Below are positions 35,253 to 49,351 of a stretch of 64,000 nt of DNA, in pieces. Position 1 is the first letter of the stretch. Each line of letters begins with the position of its first letter. Source of the DNA: Blastocystis hominis (Eukaryota; Sar; Bigyra; Opalinata; Blastocystidae); the NCBI RefSeq assembly GCF_000151665.1, contig NW_013171849.1:548480-612479 (forward strand), read 5' to 3'. The notes under the pieces were generated by a model, which was not told the origin of the DNA, did no database searches, and was given only the letters and a program-made list of their open reading frames with translations. Made by a program: the position numbers and the translations under genes.

Positions 35253-37483
35253 ATGGTTGTTCTCTCTCTGCTCGTTCTTATCCTGGCTATTGCAAACTCG
35301 CTTCTCATTGATGGGGTGTCAATCCATCCTCCTCAAGATAAAAGCAAGGCGATCCTGCTCTCTGCAGTTGAATTGAAAACGTATACAATGAGCTCTCAGC
35401 AAGAAAAGGTTGTTTTTACTGCACGATTCTGTCCTCCCGTCGCTTATACCTCGTAATTGCTTCTCTCTTGCATAATCTATTTAGATATTCTATCCAGTTT
35501 CTTATCGAGAGCGATTATAAGGAAGCTCAGACATATACTCGCACATTCACTCCCGTCTCAACGGATTGCATAGATGTTACGAGTGCGCTTCATCAAGATA
35601 TTCACAACTACTGGACCCTTTCTCCAGGAGTCTATTTATTGTATGTGTCTGTGAGTGATGCATACAAAAAACTGCTCTATTCCACCGCACTACCCTTGAA
35701 GATCGAGCCAAAGTCGATTCAGCTCTCCTCACAGACTACAGATACCCCTCCTCGTGTGGCTCCTATTATGAAACCCGATAGTTCCATTGACAAGAATTAC
35801 TGTGGAGATGGAACTTGCAATTCTGGAGAGGACTGCCAGTCTTGCCCTCTCGACTGTGGTTTGTGTCGTCCATACTCCTGCTCTCCTTCTTGCAAACTGC
35901 CGGACTGCCAGTGTGCTCAAACTCGACATCCTACCATCCAGGACACCTCCAAGATCCCTCAGTTTGTGGCAATCACTTGGGATGATGCGCAAACGCCCAC
36001 AACCTTCAGTCATATGATGGAGGTGGCTCGCTCTACTGCCGTATTTCTTGGTGCGTTGAATGTCAACTAGGCTCGGGACCATTTCAACTGCCGACCGAAA
36101 ATGACCTTTTTCACACAAACGAACGATAATCAATATCAATACACCAAGCAACTCTATCTTGAAGGGCATGAAGTGGCTCTTCATTCGATCTCGCACAGAA
36201 CGGATACGAGTACGCAAAAAAAGACGTGGGAAAAGGAGATCGTCAAGGCTCGCAGCTACATTTCCAAATATTGTTATTATCACTATTCGCATTGTCTAAT
36301 CTTTAGCGGGTATTCCTGAAGAGAAGATCGTTGGCTTCCGAGCTCCTGACCTGAAGTACAACAATGACATGGCTGAAGTTTTGAAAGAGCGAGGATTCCT
36401 CTACGATAGTAGTATTCCTGTCGATACGACTTCGAAAGCATTTTACCACCCCTACACGCTGGATTACGGAGCGATTGAGCAATCGTGGAAAGCTCCATCC
36501 ATTACCACTCCCCACTCTGGTTTGTGGGAATTCCCATTGCCCACATTGGTCAATGATGATTTCACGACGATCACGATTCAAGACCCTGAAGGATCTCCTG
36601 AGGAAATCATTGATTTGCTCCAAAAGAACTTTGGTAGGAAGTCATTTAGTCCGAGTTGAAACGCAGATTTGCACTATGAAAGTGATCGAGCACCGTACCT
36701 TATCGGACTTACAGCTTCATGGCTCTTGCAGAGCGTGGAGGATCGAATGAGGGCACTAGAAACGGTGCTGCAGTATATGGCATCCAAGTCCAACGTCATT
36801 TTCGCCTCTGTGTCGGAAATTGTGCGCTACTATCAGAATCCAGTCGATATCAATAGCATGAAAGCATCGGACTATCCATGTGTCACAGCGACAGAAACGT
36901 ATATCATTCAAGAATCGATTAAACGTAGACCTGAGGATGACCTTTGCTCTGGAAAGCAGATCAATCAATGCTATTACTCCACTGTAGATTCAATCACTTC
37001 TACCACTCATCACTCTAGAGAAACTTTAAAACCTGTGAACAGTGTCCTGATTACTATCCTGGAGAGGAACCGGACTCATCCACCATCGGAACTGTATCTC
37101 CTGGCAATCAATGGGAAGGACGGTATGCGGTAAGTGACGATTGGTCCTGGGATGGAGGCTTCTGTAAAACGTTGAGTATAACAAATGGTAGCAACAAAGC
37201 CACGGAAGAGTTTGAGGTTATTCTTGTTAAATGACTCTCTGAGAAATAGTTAACGCTCTATACCAAAAACTGCCAGATTACAACACTTTGGGGGTTAAAG
37301 ATTGAGTCATCCTCGCAAGGTCGATATGTCCTTCGTTCCGACAGAGAGATATTGATAAAGCCTGGAGCTGTCAGAGTCGGGGAATTGAGTGAGTCATAGA
37401 AATACGAATCGATCGGGATTTGCGCCAAGACGAGTCAAAACTACTCTGTGTCGGGGAAGGTGATAATGTATGCCATCAATTAG
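35253..37483 (+). CDS. Secreted polysaccharide deacetylase-like protein
   Basis: Eight exons: 35253-35452, 35485-36040, 36071-36272, 36307-36633, 36667-36983, 37019-37216, 37250-37369, 37400-37483; 667 residues, encoded TAG. A signal peptide starts the protein (MVVLSLLVLILAIANS). Residues about 185-225 are a Cys-rich module of the form CGDGTCNSGEDCQSC plus DCGLC. The central part resembles the NodB/carbohydrate esterase 4 fold: FVAITWDDAQT (metal Asp), MTFFTQTND, GHEVALHSISHRTDTS (the His-x3-His style metal pair), and GFRAPDLKYNND (catalytic Arg region). A C-terminal segment with TCEQCPDYYPGEEP and a beta-rich module (WSWDGGFCKTLSITN) may bind carbohydrate. It probably acts on glycans outside the cell or on the cell's own coat; the substrate is unknown. 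Two further introns (36984-37018, 37370-37399) were needed to reach the last frames. Confidence 0.8.
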
Positions 37484-37488
37484 ATGAA

Positions 37489-37496
37489 TGTTTGTT
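37489..37496 (+). terminator. 3'-end octamer of the deacetylase-like gene
   Basis: Exact TGTTTGTT. The mRNA would end one base after the encoded TAG. Confidence 0.75.
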
Positions 37497-37570
37497 CAAA
37501 AGCTTTTCATTTTTAAAACACCCTCTTTTTTCTATTGGGTGTGTATTCTATATAGGGTTTTGTACAGAAT

Positions 37571-40802
<3,232 letters not shown>

Positions 40803-40808
40803 CTTGCA

Positions 40809-40823
40809 TGTTTTCAACAAACA
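40809..40823. terminator. Imperfect palindromic 3'-end signal
   Basis: TGTTTTCAACAAACA: an exact minus-strand octamer for eL33 (40816-40823) abutting a degenerate plus-strand copy (TGTTTTCA) for the KNL1-like gene. Confidence 0.65.
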
Positions 40824-40857
40824 CAACTTATCTTGATCAATATCCAATGACCTCAAA

Positions 40858-41212
40858 TTACACACGGCTAGGATAGAGCATAACATGGACGCTCTTTCCA
40901 ATGGCAGTGGGAGGAAGATTGTGGTTGAAGATGCAGCGGACCACTCCGTTCGTTCCGTGGCAGGTCGCGACCTTTCCCCAGATCGTTCTCATGTGTTTGC
41001 CATTGGCAGAGTTCGCCGAGTAGACGTAAGCAACACGCTTTCCAAAGTAGAACTTAGAGTCCGCAGTGGTGTTCACTCCATTGATCTTAACCAGAGCCTG
41101 GTGAGTGTTCTGGAGCACCTTAGATCTAAACTAAACCAAATGAAAGAATCACTCACCTTCTGTATCCCAAGAAAACTCCCTTAACGTACAGCTTATTGGA
41201 ATGCTTAGGCAT
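40858..41212 (-). CDS. RPL35A: 60S ribosomal protein eL33 (L35A)
   Basis: Exons 41157-41212 and 40858-41125; 107 residues, encoded TAA; intron of 31 nt. The protein shows the whole family pattern: YVKGVFLGYRRSKVLQNTHQALVKI, FYFGKRVAYVYSAN, RTIWGKVATCHGTNGVVRCIF, and the terminal VMLYPSRV. It is a structural protein of the large subunit near the exit-tunnel face. The start ATG gives MPKHSNKLYVKG, as expected. The intron falls at the YRR-SK junction. Confidence 0.97.
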
Positions 41213-41599
41213 CGTGATCTAAAGTGCCGTTAGCACGCACATTCAAAAAGAATCGAAAACAAACATGCAAATGACTCCAGCACCACCCCATTTGCTCCAA
41301 ACACATTCTAAAATCAATACGTACACTTATTCTATGCGATGATCAAGAATCTGATGTTCACCAAATATGATAAGACCCAGGGGGTGCACAATTTGTACCA
41401 GTGTTTTTAGGTTAATTTGTTTATCCCCACATACGAATAAGAAATATCGTTTTCACGCAAATATGTATATATATGCTCCAATAGCACTTCACTGACAACA
41501 GACACACCCCATGTGAACGAGAAAAACCGATTGAGGAAAAAGATTGTCTAACAAACAAACAGGGCACTCGATTGTATTTCAAAGTAATGCAGTCTTCCT
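41213..41599. other. Intergenic region upstream of eL33, with the eL38 3' end
   Basis: 387 bases with no coding sequence. It holds the minus-strand double octamer of eL38 (41550-41561); the rest is AT-rich and would contain the eL33 promoter. Confidence 0.5.
41550..41561 (-). terminator. Double 3'-end octamer of the eL38 gene
   Basis: AACAAACAAACA, two overlapping minus-strand octamers, about 40 bases past the stop. Confidence 0.75.
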
Positions 41600-41998
41600 T
41601 TAGTTATCAATGTTGATAACAGTGATACCTATGTCATGAAGGGTCTCACAAACAACCTACCAGGAGGAAGGGTCTTACGCAGCTTATCAGCCTTAGCCTG
41701 CTCCTTCACAATCAAGGTGTAAAGGTACTACAACATCATAACGCAAAACAAATCATACCTTGCTGCATCGCACCTTGAACTTGGTTTCTCCAGCGGTTCC
41801 CTTCTTAATCTTGATCTCTACACGATTAGCAAACAAATCACGAGCAAAATACGTCTCGCGTCCTTTCTTCTAGCAACGGCGATGAAGTCACGAACATCCT
41901 TAATTTGCTTGGGCTACAAGGTGTCAGCAACTCCCATTTCTCTTTTATTCAATTTCATAACGCACAAAACGTAATATCACTATTCCTCAACTTACCAT
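41600..41998 (-). CDS. RPL38: 60S ribosomal protein eL38
   Basis: Exons 41996-41998, 41853-41913, 41759-41817, 41661-41727, 41600-41628; 219 nt, 72 residues, encoded TAA. The protein reads MPKQIKDVRDFIAVARRKDA, then KIKKGTAGETKFKVRCSKYL, and LPPG near the end, an unmistakable eL38. The first exon is the ATG alone. It is followed by an 82-nt intron, long for this genome; the other introns are 31-35 nt. A long first intron right after the start codon is common in ribosomal-protein genes and may hold regulatory signals. The last intron (41629-41660) begins GTAGGTTGTTTGTG, so it carries a near-match to the 3'-end octamer within an intron. Confidence 0.93.
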
Positions 41999-42307
41999 TT
42001 CAATAGTCTAGTTTGAAATAACAATCTTTAAGCTCTAGGCAAAATTACGATCAGAATAGCCAACCCCTGGGTACTCAATAATAGTCCCTAATTATACTTG
42101 CTTATTTGTTACCCCCACAAATATCGTACATTTTACTATTTGAATACTCAGATTGTGTGAAACTTGAAATTTAAAGCAAGTCAGACCCCATTTATCGAAA
42201 AGCGAAAATGATCGGGTTTTTATCTGAGTTTCGATTGAGTTGATATTGATCCTTATTACGTAATAAGCTAAATTATCTTATTTTTCTCTCCTACACTGCT
42301 AGTTTAG
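41999..42307. other. Divergent intergenic region between eL38 and the LPLAT gene
   Basis: 309 AT-rich bases with both start regions; nothing further is identified. Confidence 0.5.
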
Positions 42308-43621
42308 ATGGTGTTTAGTGTATTTTTTTTATTCTGCTCTGAATGTAGATTGAACTGTTTCTAATATTACTATTTTTGCTTTTTGCTATCGGTCTAGCTG
42401 CATTTTGCATCGTGTGGTTCTTTATCCTGGGCGCAATGCGTCCGATTTTCGGCTCCAACAAAATCCGTGCATGGAAGACTTACCTGGTTGTAGGTGAGTG
42501 TGTATACGATTTAATTACAGGGTTTGTTTTTGAGAATGCTGCGCTTCTTGTGTTGTGACTTTGAACTCAGATTGAGTGGAGATATGGATAAGATAAGAGC
42601 AACAAAGAACAGGTATTCCCTTTGGATTTGATTCTGAGACATAGGAAATCCATTTACTTACAAAATCATCAAACCGAAATGGACTGGCTGTATGCCCAGT
42701 ATATCTACCAAGCCTTTGGCAAAGAGGGATGCTTTTCCGCCATCATGAAGGGTTCTTTGAGGTATTCAAGCGAATGAAGTGCCATCCTAGCTCCATTCCC
42801 GTGATCGGCTACGCGATCCGCGATGTCAACATGTGCTTCCTGGACCGGAACTGGGAAAAGGACCGCCACAACCTGGACGTGTTCATCGAGAACTTCATCT
42901 CCGCTGCCAGCCCCATTTCCGTTCTGCTCTGCCCGGAAGGGACCACTCTGACCCAGGAAACCTACGAGCGCTCGCAGCGGTACGCGAAGAAGGTGGATCG
43001 TCCTTGCCTGGAGGTACCTCCGTTTCCCCTTCGTTCATTCAAAGCATTTGCTGCTGCCTCGCTCGACCGGGCTCGCTTATCTCGTCAAGAACCTCGCCGA
43101 TGAGACCAAGCGGAGCGGCGAGGAGTTCTACATCTACGATACGATGATGCAGTTCGACGGCTACCGCGGCGAAATCTGCGATAACCACTATCACCGCTCG
43201 CGCGACCTCGATTTCCCGACGATGCTGAGCACGCTCTACGGCGCGCTGCTGCGTAAGCGCATCGTGTGCCACCTTCACGTCCGTGTGGTGCCTGTCTCCG
43301 AGCTGGCGGAGCCGGATACGCCGCTGGAGGAGGTGGTGAAACGCGTGGAGAAGTGGCTGGATGCGAGCTGGGTGGAGAAGGAAGCGCAGATGGACTACTT
43401 CATCGAGCATCAGACCTTCACGGAGGACTGGAATAACAACCTGGTGGGCGGAGGAAGGAGCGAGTGAGGTGTAGGAAGTGGAGGTGTGGGACTGGAAGAG
43501 AAAGCTGGCGGATTCGATAGGATGGGCGCCGCTTGTGATCGGGGCAGGGATGATTCATTATGGAACGTTCTCGCTGGCGAAGAAGCTGCTGATTTCGAGG
43601 TTGATTGCTTCTGTTGTTTAG
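42308..43621 (+). CDS. Lysophospholipid acyltransferase (LCLAT1/AGPAT-like)
   Basis: Seven exons: 42308-42319, 42349-42486, 42521-42612, 42645-42761, 42791-43013, 43045-43443, 43475-43621; 375 residues, encoded TAG; introns of 29-34 nt. Membrane enzyme that acylates lysophosphatidic acid or lysocardiolipin/lysophosphatidylinositol. It has an N-terminal membrane helix (LLFLLFAIGLAAFCIVWFF), the catalytic box NHQTEMDWLYAQY (His-x4-Asp), IPVIGYAIRDVNMCFLDRNW, and the substrate box LLCPEGTTLTQE, with PRSTGLAYLVKNL after it. A C-terminal hydrophobic segment (SIGWAPLVIGAGMIHYG) ends the protein and appears only when the intron 43444-43474 is removed. The large-type spacing fits the LCLAT1/AGPAT3-5 group. 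Confidence 0.9.
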
Positions 43622-43628
43622 TTTGGGG

Positions 43629-43636
43629 TGTTTGTT
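43629..43636 (+). terminator. 3'-end octamer of the LPLAT gene
   Basis: Exact TGTTTGTT; the predicted mRNA ends three bases past the encoded TAG. Confidence 0.75.
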
Positions 43637-43702
43637 GGAAAAGCAAGTTGGACATTTTTGAATTGAGTGGGAGTATTCTGGGTTCTGAATTCAAGCCGCG
43701 GA

Positions 43703-46091
43703 ATGAGTGATTCGTTTACGAATTCCGAAAAGGAAAAGGTGTTGGAATCACTTGTTTCACCAATCAAGAAGCAGGAGAGGCGATACAGTGATTTCGATGC
43801 GAAGAATAACGAGGAGAACTCTGTCGTTTCACTAAATTCCGATAATTCACTGTACTGTTGGTATCGTTGTTTTTTAGATAGATGGGACTCGAAATATTCG
43901 GATTCTACAGATGAAGAGAGTGATATTACTATTGGAAGGAAAGGAGAGTTGGTTCTTGATGACTCGATGGACGAAGATTCGATGCAGAAGGTCGTCATTC
44001 CGTTAACTCAAGACGTAAAACCTCCTTTCTGTTACTTTTGTCATGGAACTGAGGATCTAATCAAATGTACCGGTGGTTGTGGTCGCTCGTATCATCTTCG
44101 TTGTATTGGGATGAAGATGGGTAAAATAGAAACGTGGAAATGTCGTCAGTGCCGAGGACAAGCTCTCAAGTCCTCTAATTTTCACAAAAAGCATTGTCTC
44201 CGTGAATGGTACATTCGAAATGCTGGAGTGAATGTTACTGGGGGTGTGAGTTTAATCATCGAGGGCTCAAACACGCTAGACAATACAGTATGGCGCTGTT
44301 CGACAGTAGACCATTTGCTGGATGCAACACACTTCGTAACGGCTTCAGGTTCGATTTATTGCCTGATAGTAGGTATTGACTGTAAATCAAAACGAGTAGG
44401 GAGCGATGAGTGAAGTAAAAACCCGTGAAAATGGATTCAATGAAGAAGTGATCAATTCGTTTCGAAATGGAATTCCAGAAAACTGGAGAGATGTGATTCT
44501 GAAGCATCATGTCGCTCTTTCCTCAATCCCAGTAGAGTCTTCGATGAAGTTTCAAGACCCTCCGAAAGAGACTGAAAGCAAGGTGGAAGAAAAGGAACCA
44601 TTGGATCGAGATGTATCAAAGCCAAAACGACAGACAAAAAAGAGAAAAGGGACGGAGTTTCGCCCTCCTCGAATGGTGGTTTTGGATAAACCTGTTGAGA
44701 AAGTGTGTATTGATGAGGAATTGAATGTGCCTGTACGGCGATCTTCTCGCCATCATCAACCTCCCCTTCCCTTTTGGGAGAATTCGTATATGATTTATAA
44801 TGAAAGGCTAGGACGATCGGAAGTTGTAATTGGACCCAATAGTCATGTGGAAATGGTGGATGGGTACTCTGCAAAGCGAGAGCAGCAAGTAAAGATTGAA
44901 GTGGAGGATGAAGAAGAGGATGAAGAAGAGGAAATTGATGATGATAATGAAATTGATGAGAGTGAAGATGAAGATGAAGATGTAGATGATTCAATGATAG
45001 AATTAAAACCAAAGTCAAAGTCAAAGTCAAAGTCAAAGTCAACAAATCAATCATTGAAACCTAAACCTAAATCAAAATCAAAATCGAAACTTCAAACAAA
45101 TATACTCAATATCCAAATTGATAAAAATAATAATAATACTATTATAAAACCCACAACCAAAACAAAATCGAAAACTGTATCAAAACCCAAGTCACAAAAC
45201 TCTCGAAAAAGCACTTCCACGGTTCCTAAAGTCCCACCCAAGGAATTACACGTTTCAGTTTCTTTTTCTCTATCAAATATAGTGGACTCAGGAAGAGATT
45301 GATCTTCTCAGAAAAGCAATTTCTTTGGTTACTATTTCTCCTAGAAGTTCTACCTTTTGGAAAAGAGTTAGTGAGTATCTTCCTTCCCACGATGCAGCAG
45401 AGTGCAAATTGGCGCGTAGGCAATACAAAATCCCTCTTCCAAGTATTATTTATTTGAATTCTTGAAACGTAGAGCCTATTTCTTCTTCTGCTTCGTATTC
45501 TATGAGTGATTTGATATCCACAGTAGCGTCAGAATGGATTGTGAACGGTAGAAGCTGGCAAAGAAGGGATCGTTGAAACGACGGCAGCAGGTGAGAGACC
45601 TGTACAAAACCATCGACGAAAAGGACTCGGAACAGAAAGAAAGTGCGGAGTTTGAAGGAAAGAGAATCAATGACGATTGGTCAGCAGCGTTCAATATCAA
45701 AACTCCTTCGATTTCGCGAACACAACCAAAAAGTCCAAACACTTCAATTTTGGTACGAGTGCTGTGCCGATTTCATCTAGGAGCAAAGTTTTGTATTTGA
45801 AGCAGTGGACGATGAAGATAAAGATCGAGTAATCGTTGCTGCTGAAAAGAGACGTGGTCTTCCGAAAACCATCGCATATAAAGGAATGCCACAAGCCCGA
45901 AAAACGATTAGTAGTGTCGAGGAATCGTCTAAAGGCTTTGTTTATGGATACATTTCCAATGGTAGGTTTTAATAGAATCATCCTAACTCATATCAGATGG
46001 AAAACCGGTGTTGGAAGTCAGAGAGAAAGAACATGACCTAATAGATGATGCAGAGGAAGCTCTCTCATCGGATAGCTTGCTAGATTTCTAA
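43703..46091 (+). CDS. KNL2/M18BP1-like centromere protein with a PHD finger
   Basis: Eight exons: 43703-43851, 43882-44368, 44400-45251, 45283-45442, 45473-45522, 45552-45752, 45781-45961, 45997-46091; 724 residues, encoded TAA. M18BP1/KNL2 is a licensing factor that loads CENP-A. In order: an acidic N-terminus; a C4HC3 PHD finger (CYFCHGTEDLIKC, CGRSYHLRC, WKCRQC; about 98-150); a SANTA domain (CLREWYIRNAGVNVTGG, VWRCSTVDHLLDATHFVTA, SGSIYCLIG; about 164-213); a CENP-C-like motif VRRSSRHHQPPLPFWENSY (about 322-340); acidic and Lys/Ser tracts; and a SANT/Myb domain (WTQEEIDLLRKAIS, STFWKRVSEYL; about 496-550) followed by KLAKKGSLKRRQQVRDL. SANTA plus CENP-C-like plus SANT identifies the family; the PHD finger is unexpected. 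Confidence 0.82.
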
Positions 46092-46109
46092 TTTTGCGTT
46101 TTTGAAGAT

Positions 46110-46117
46110 TGTTTGTT
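46110..46117 (+). terminator. 3'-end octamer of the KNL2-like gene
   Basis: Exact TGTTTGTT, 18 bases after the TAA. Confidence 0.75.
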
Positions 46118-46156
46118 TTGGAGGGAAATGTGTAACACGTTTTGGATATATTAAAT

Positions 46157-49109
46157 ATGCAAGTGCGATTCCGCTGTATTGATTATTTTGAAATTGCCTG
46201 TAACAAGGAGAGGGAAGAGGATTTGAAAATATGTAAGCTATATCTCCCTATTTCGGATGTTTCTCGTCTGTTTACAAAATATAGTGGAGGAACAGAAAGA
46301 ATCCACAAACAGCTATTGATTTCTGGAGGAATGCCCAAACCACTGCCTATTCAGGAAAACAGTAGCTATCATTTTGCTTCTTACTGCTAGAGAACACACG
46401 ACACTACAGCATTCATTTTGAATTATCCTGCAAACAAAAAGTGCATGAAGGATCAAACAACGCAATTTTCGTTCCAATTCAAGTTCCCAAAATTATCTCA
46501 GTGGACCTGTCCTACCGAACCAAGAGAGAAGAGAAGCCTCTCCTTCCTTACCCTCAATCTGTTTCACTCCCTCCTCTCCCTCCATTTTCTTTATTACCTC
46601 AATATGCAGACCCTTCTCTTATCTGTTACAACATCATTCAGTCCAGCAACACTCCTGAATATGGACCGCTTGCCTTTCTATTCTCTCCCGAGTCCATTCC
46701 TCCGATCTCTCTCTCCAATCTGCTTCTCTTCCGCCCGTTCTCTCTTCCTCCCTCCTCTCCTTCTCCTCTTCCTCTTCCTTCTCCCCTCCCTCTCCCCTCT
46801 CTTCCCTCCCTCGCAATCCAAACCTCTCTTTCCTACTCCATTTCCCCTCTTTCTCCACTTCCAACCCCTCCTCCACCCCCCTCCTCCCCTTCTCCCTTCC
46901 AACAAATCCTCCTCTTTCACTCCCCATCCCACTCCATTCCCTTCCATCCTCTCGCGGCCTCCGCGCTGCCTCTCTCCGCCGCCCTCCCATCGATTTCATC
47001 GCCTGAACTCGAGCGAGCCAGGCAGGAATTGTCTCACTACACCGCCCAGCTGAACACACACACGCTCATTCCTCTTCCTATCGTAGCACCCAGCCCTTCG
47101 CATCATCCACAGAGACCGCAGCGAGGCTTCGAGGCGCGCTGCGCTTCGCAATCAGCTCACGTTCTCTTCGATCTCTGCGCAGAGAATCTCGCCAATCTCC
47201 CTCTGCTGGCGATGGTTGTAGGCGTGACGAAGCGATTCGACGTAGGTTCGCTTGCCGATTTTGTTCGGAGGCAGCGCGATGGAGCAGATCAAGAGAGACA
47301 ACGCAGAGATCACACACTACCAGGTTTCTGAGGACGTTTCGTTCAGTCCTGCGCTTCTTTTCGATCCGATCGATGTGGCGAGACGAGAAATCCCGGATCT
47401 GCCGATCGAAATCGAAGAGAATTCTGTGGAGACGATCGACTTCGACGTTGAAACAAGCGGCCAACCGACCCATTCAATCGAAAGCCAAGTCGAGCCAAGC
47501 GAACCTTCGATGACGGAGAGCAAGGCAATGACGGAAGCAACCGAAACAAAACGCAGTCCAAGCGAGGATTTAATGGCGACGGACCAATTTTCTTCTCTCT
47601 TGCAAGAAATCCACGCTCAATTAATCGAGTTGGCGAGTCCGATTCTGTCGCAGCTTCAAAGCGATTCGCTTCTTCCCTCTTCCCTCACGCTTTCCTCGCT
47701 CTCTCCAGAACGCATCGCGTATTTTTCTCTCCATCTCGCCATTGAATCCTAGCGAGTTGGTCGATTTCCTCCAAGAACAAATCAACGTCGCGGCCTCGTC
47801 GATCTCCATCACCCAGACGTCCTCCGTTCTGTCGCCTCTCCAGAGCTCTCTCCAATCCGCGGTGTCTCTACACGCTCTCTGCACGCTTCATCACGGGATC
47901 GAATCGGATCGCGACTCCATCCAATGCATGCTTTCCTATCTCCACGAAATGACACAAAACGAATCCTATCTCCAAATCCTCCCCGAATTCATTCTCTCTT
48001 TCTTCAATTCCCTCGAGTCCGCCCTCCAATCCATCCTCCAATCCTCTTTTCATCCTCCTCCACCATCTTCTTCCCCACACACTCATCCTTCTTCTTCTTC
48101 TTTTTTCTCTTCTCATCCTTCTCAACCCACACAATCCACTTCTCCTCCACCAGACCCTTCTCTCCCTACAGCGACTCGGATTCTCGTCGACGATCGCCTC
48201 GTGCAGCAGCATTCTCTCTTGCAGTACCTTCATCTCTCTCCTTCGCTTCCTCGCAGAGCTCTCCACTCGCAAAACCTTTCCTTTATTTTCCGCGATCTGC
48301 AAGGCGTTTCGATGGTCACCGACATCACATCCGCCATTCTCTTGCTGGAAGAATCGGAGATCGACGCCGCCTCCCTCAAACACACCATCGACACGCTCGC
48401 CATCGCCATCCAGCGCTACACGCGCATTCTTCTTCTCATCCACGTGGAGCACACACAGATCGATTCCCTCACCGATTCCTTTCAATATCTCCGCGCTGCC
48501 ATTCTCTTCTTTCCAGCACACATCACTCTTTCCTTCTAGTACTCTCCCTTCTCTCTCTCTCATCCCTCCCAGCCACCACGCTGCGCGTCTTCCGCTCACT
48601 ATTCGCCGCTTTCTCGACCGCTCGCCGCTCCTCCAAACCGACTGGAAGGTTCTCGGCCTTCTCTCTCTCCTTTCATAGCCCCTTTTCTACAGCAGAGACT
48701 TCCTCACCGAGGAGGAGACGCCGCGCCAAGCGTGGTACGCAGCCTTTCCGTTCATCAATCCGTTCGCTGCGTGTTTCTTAGACTCCATGGTACACATCGG
48801 ATGGACATGCTCAGCAGATCAACCCCTGCGAGCTCTGTGACTTGCAGCTGCCGAATCCGTGGCTGCCCGATTCGGTAGTGCGGAATATTCAGCGGTACGC
48901 ACAGAGAGGAGATGGGATGTAGATTGCTGGAAGTGAGCAACTCGACGTTGCTGAAGGAAGTCGAAGCTGAGGCCGAGAAAAGGGAGCCGGAAGTGCAGAT
49001 CAATCGAAAGCCGAAGCGAGTGCGATTAGGGATTGATCGAGAGAACGTTGTGAATGGACAGACGAAGCGTAGACGCGATTGCTGTGTGAAATGTAGTGTG
49101 CTGGAGTGA
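46157..49109 (+). CDS. Large protein of unknown function
   Basis: I do not recognise it. Exons: 46157-46361, 46391-47217, 47246-47718, 47753-48538, 48573-48648, 48679-48789, 48818-48894, 48923-49109; 2742 nt, 913 residues. Each junction restores a smooth reading, for example LLAMVV into RLPILFGGSAMEQIKRDN and LQTDWK into PLFYSRDFLTEEE. An N-terminal globular part (MQVRFRCIDYFEIACNKE) leads to a very Pro/Ser-rich stretch (about 150-260), a mixed helical middle, a second Pro/Ser tract, and a conserved-looking C-terminal part (RQAWYAAFPFINPFAACFLD, NPCELCDLQLPNPWLPDSV). The end is uncertain: an alternative 34-nt intron from 49088 would replace the last residues with SVSKRQSPYFRTPSAID and a stop at 49199-49201, closer to the octamer at 49222. 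The low-complexity tracts suggest a nuclear scaffold. Confidence 0.65.
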
Positions 49110-49221
49110 GATGAACGAGTCTGTCTCGAAGAGGCAGTCACCTTATTTTCGAACGCCTTCGGCGATCGACGCCATCGAAGAATATGACAATACCACTTAT
49201 TGATTATGTTCATTACGTGCT

Positions 49222-49229
49222 TGTTTGTT
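49222..49229 (+). terminator. 3'-end octamer after the large unknown gene
   Basis: Exact TGTTTGTT, 113 bases after the modelled stop but about 20 after the stop of the alternative last exon. Confidence 0.65.
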
Positions 49230-49351
49230 TCCACAAACCCTCGAATGTTCTGAGCAGAGAGGAAATGCAGTGTAGATGTGCGAATGCTGCGTAAATGCCG
49301 TTTTCTAGAAATTGGCGTTTCATCCCCGTTTGCCATTATTGTTTTGAAATG

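Noticed and set aside
44465-44490. A fourth copy of the shared intron sequence (TGGAATTCCAGAAAA)
   Set aside because: It lies in a coding stretch reading FRNGIPENWRD with conserved sense and no splice signals, so it is probably coincidence.
44700-44800. CENP-C itself, from the VRRSSRHHQPPLPFW motif
   Set aside because: The same transcript carries SANTA and SANT domains, which fit KNL2/M18BP1; KNL2 proteins are known to contain a CENP-C-like motif.
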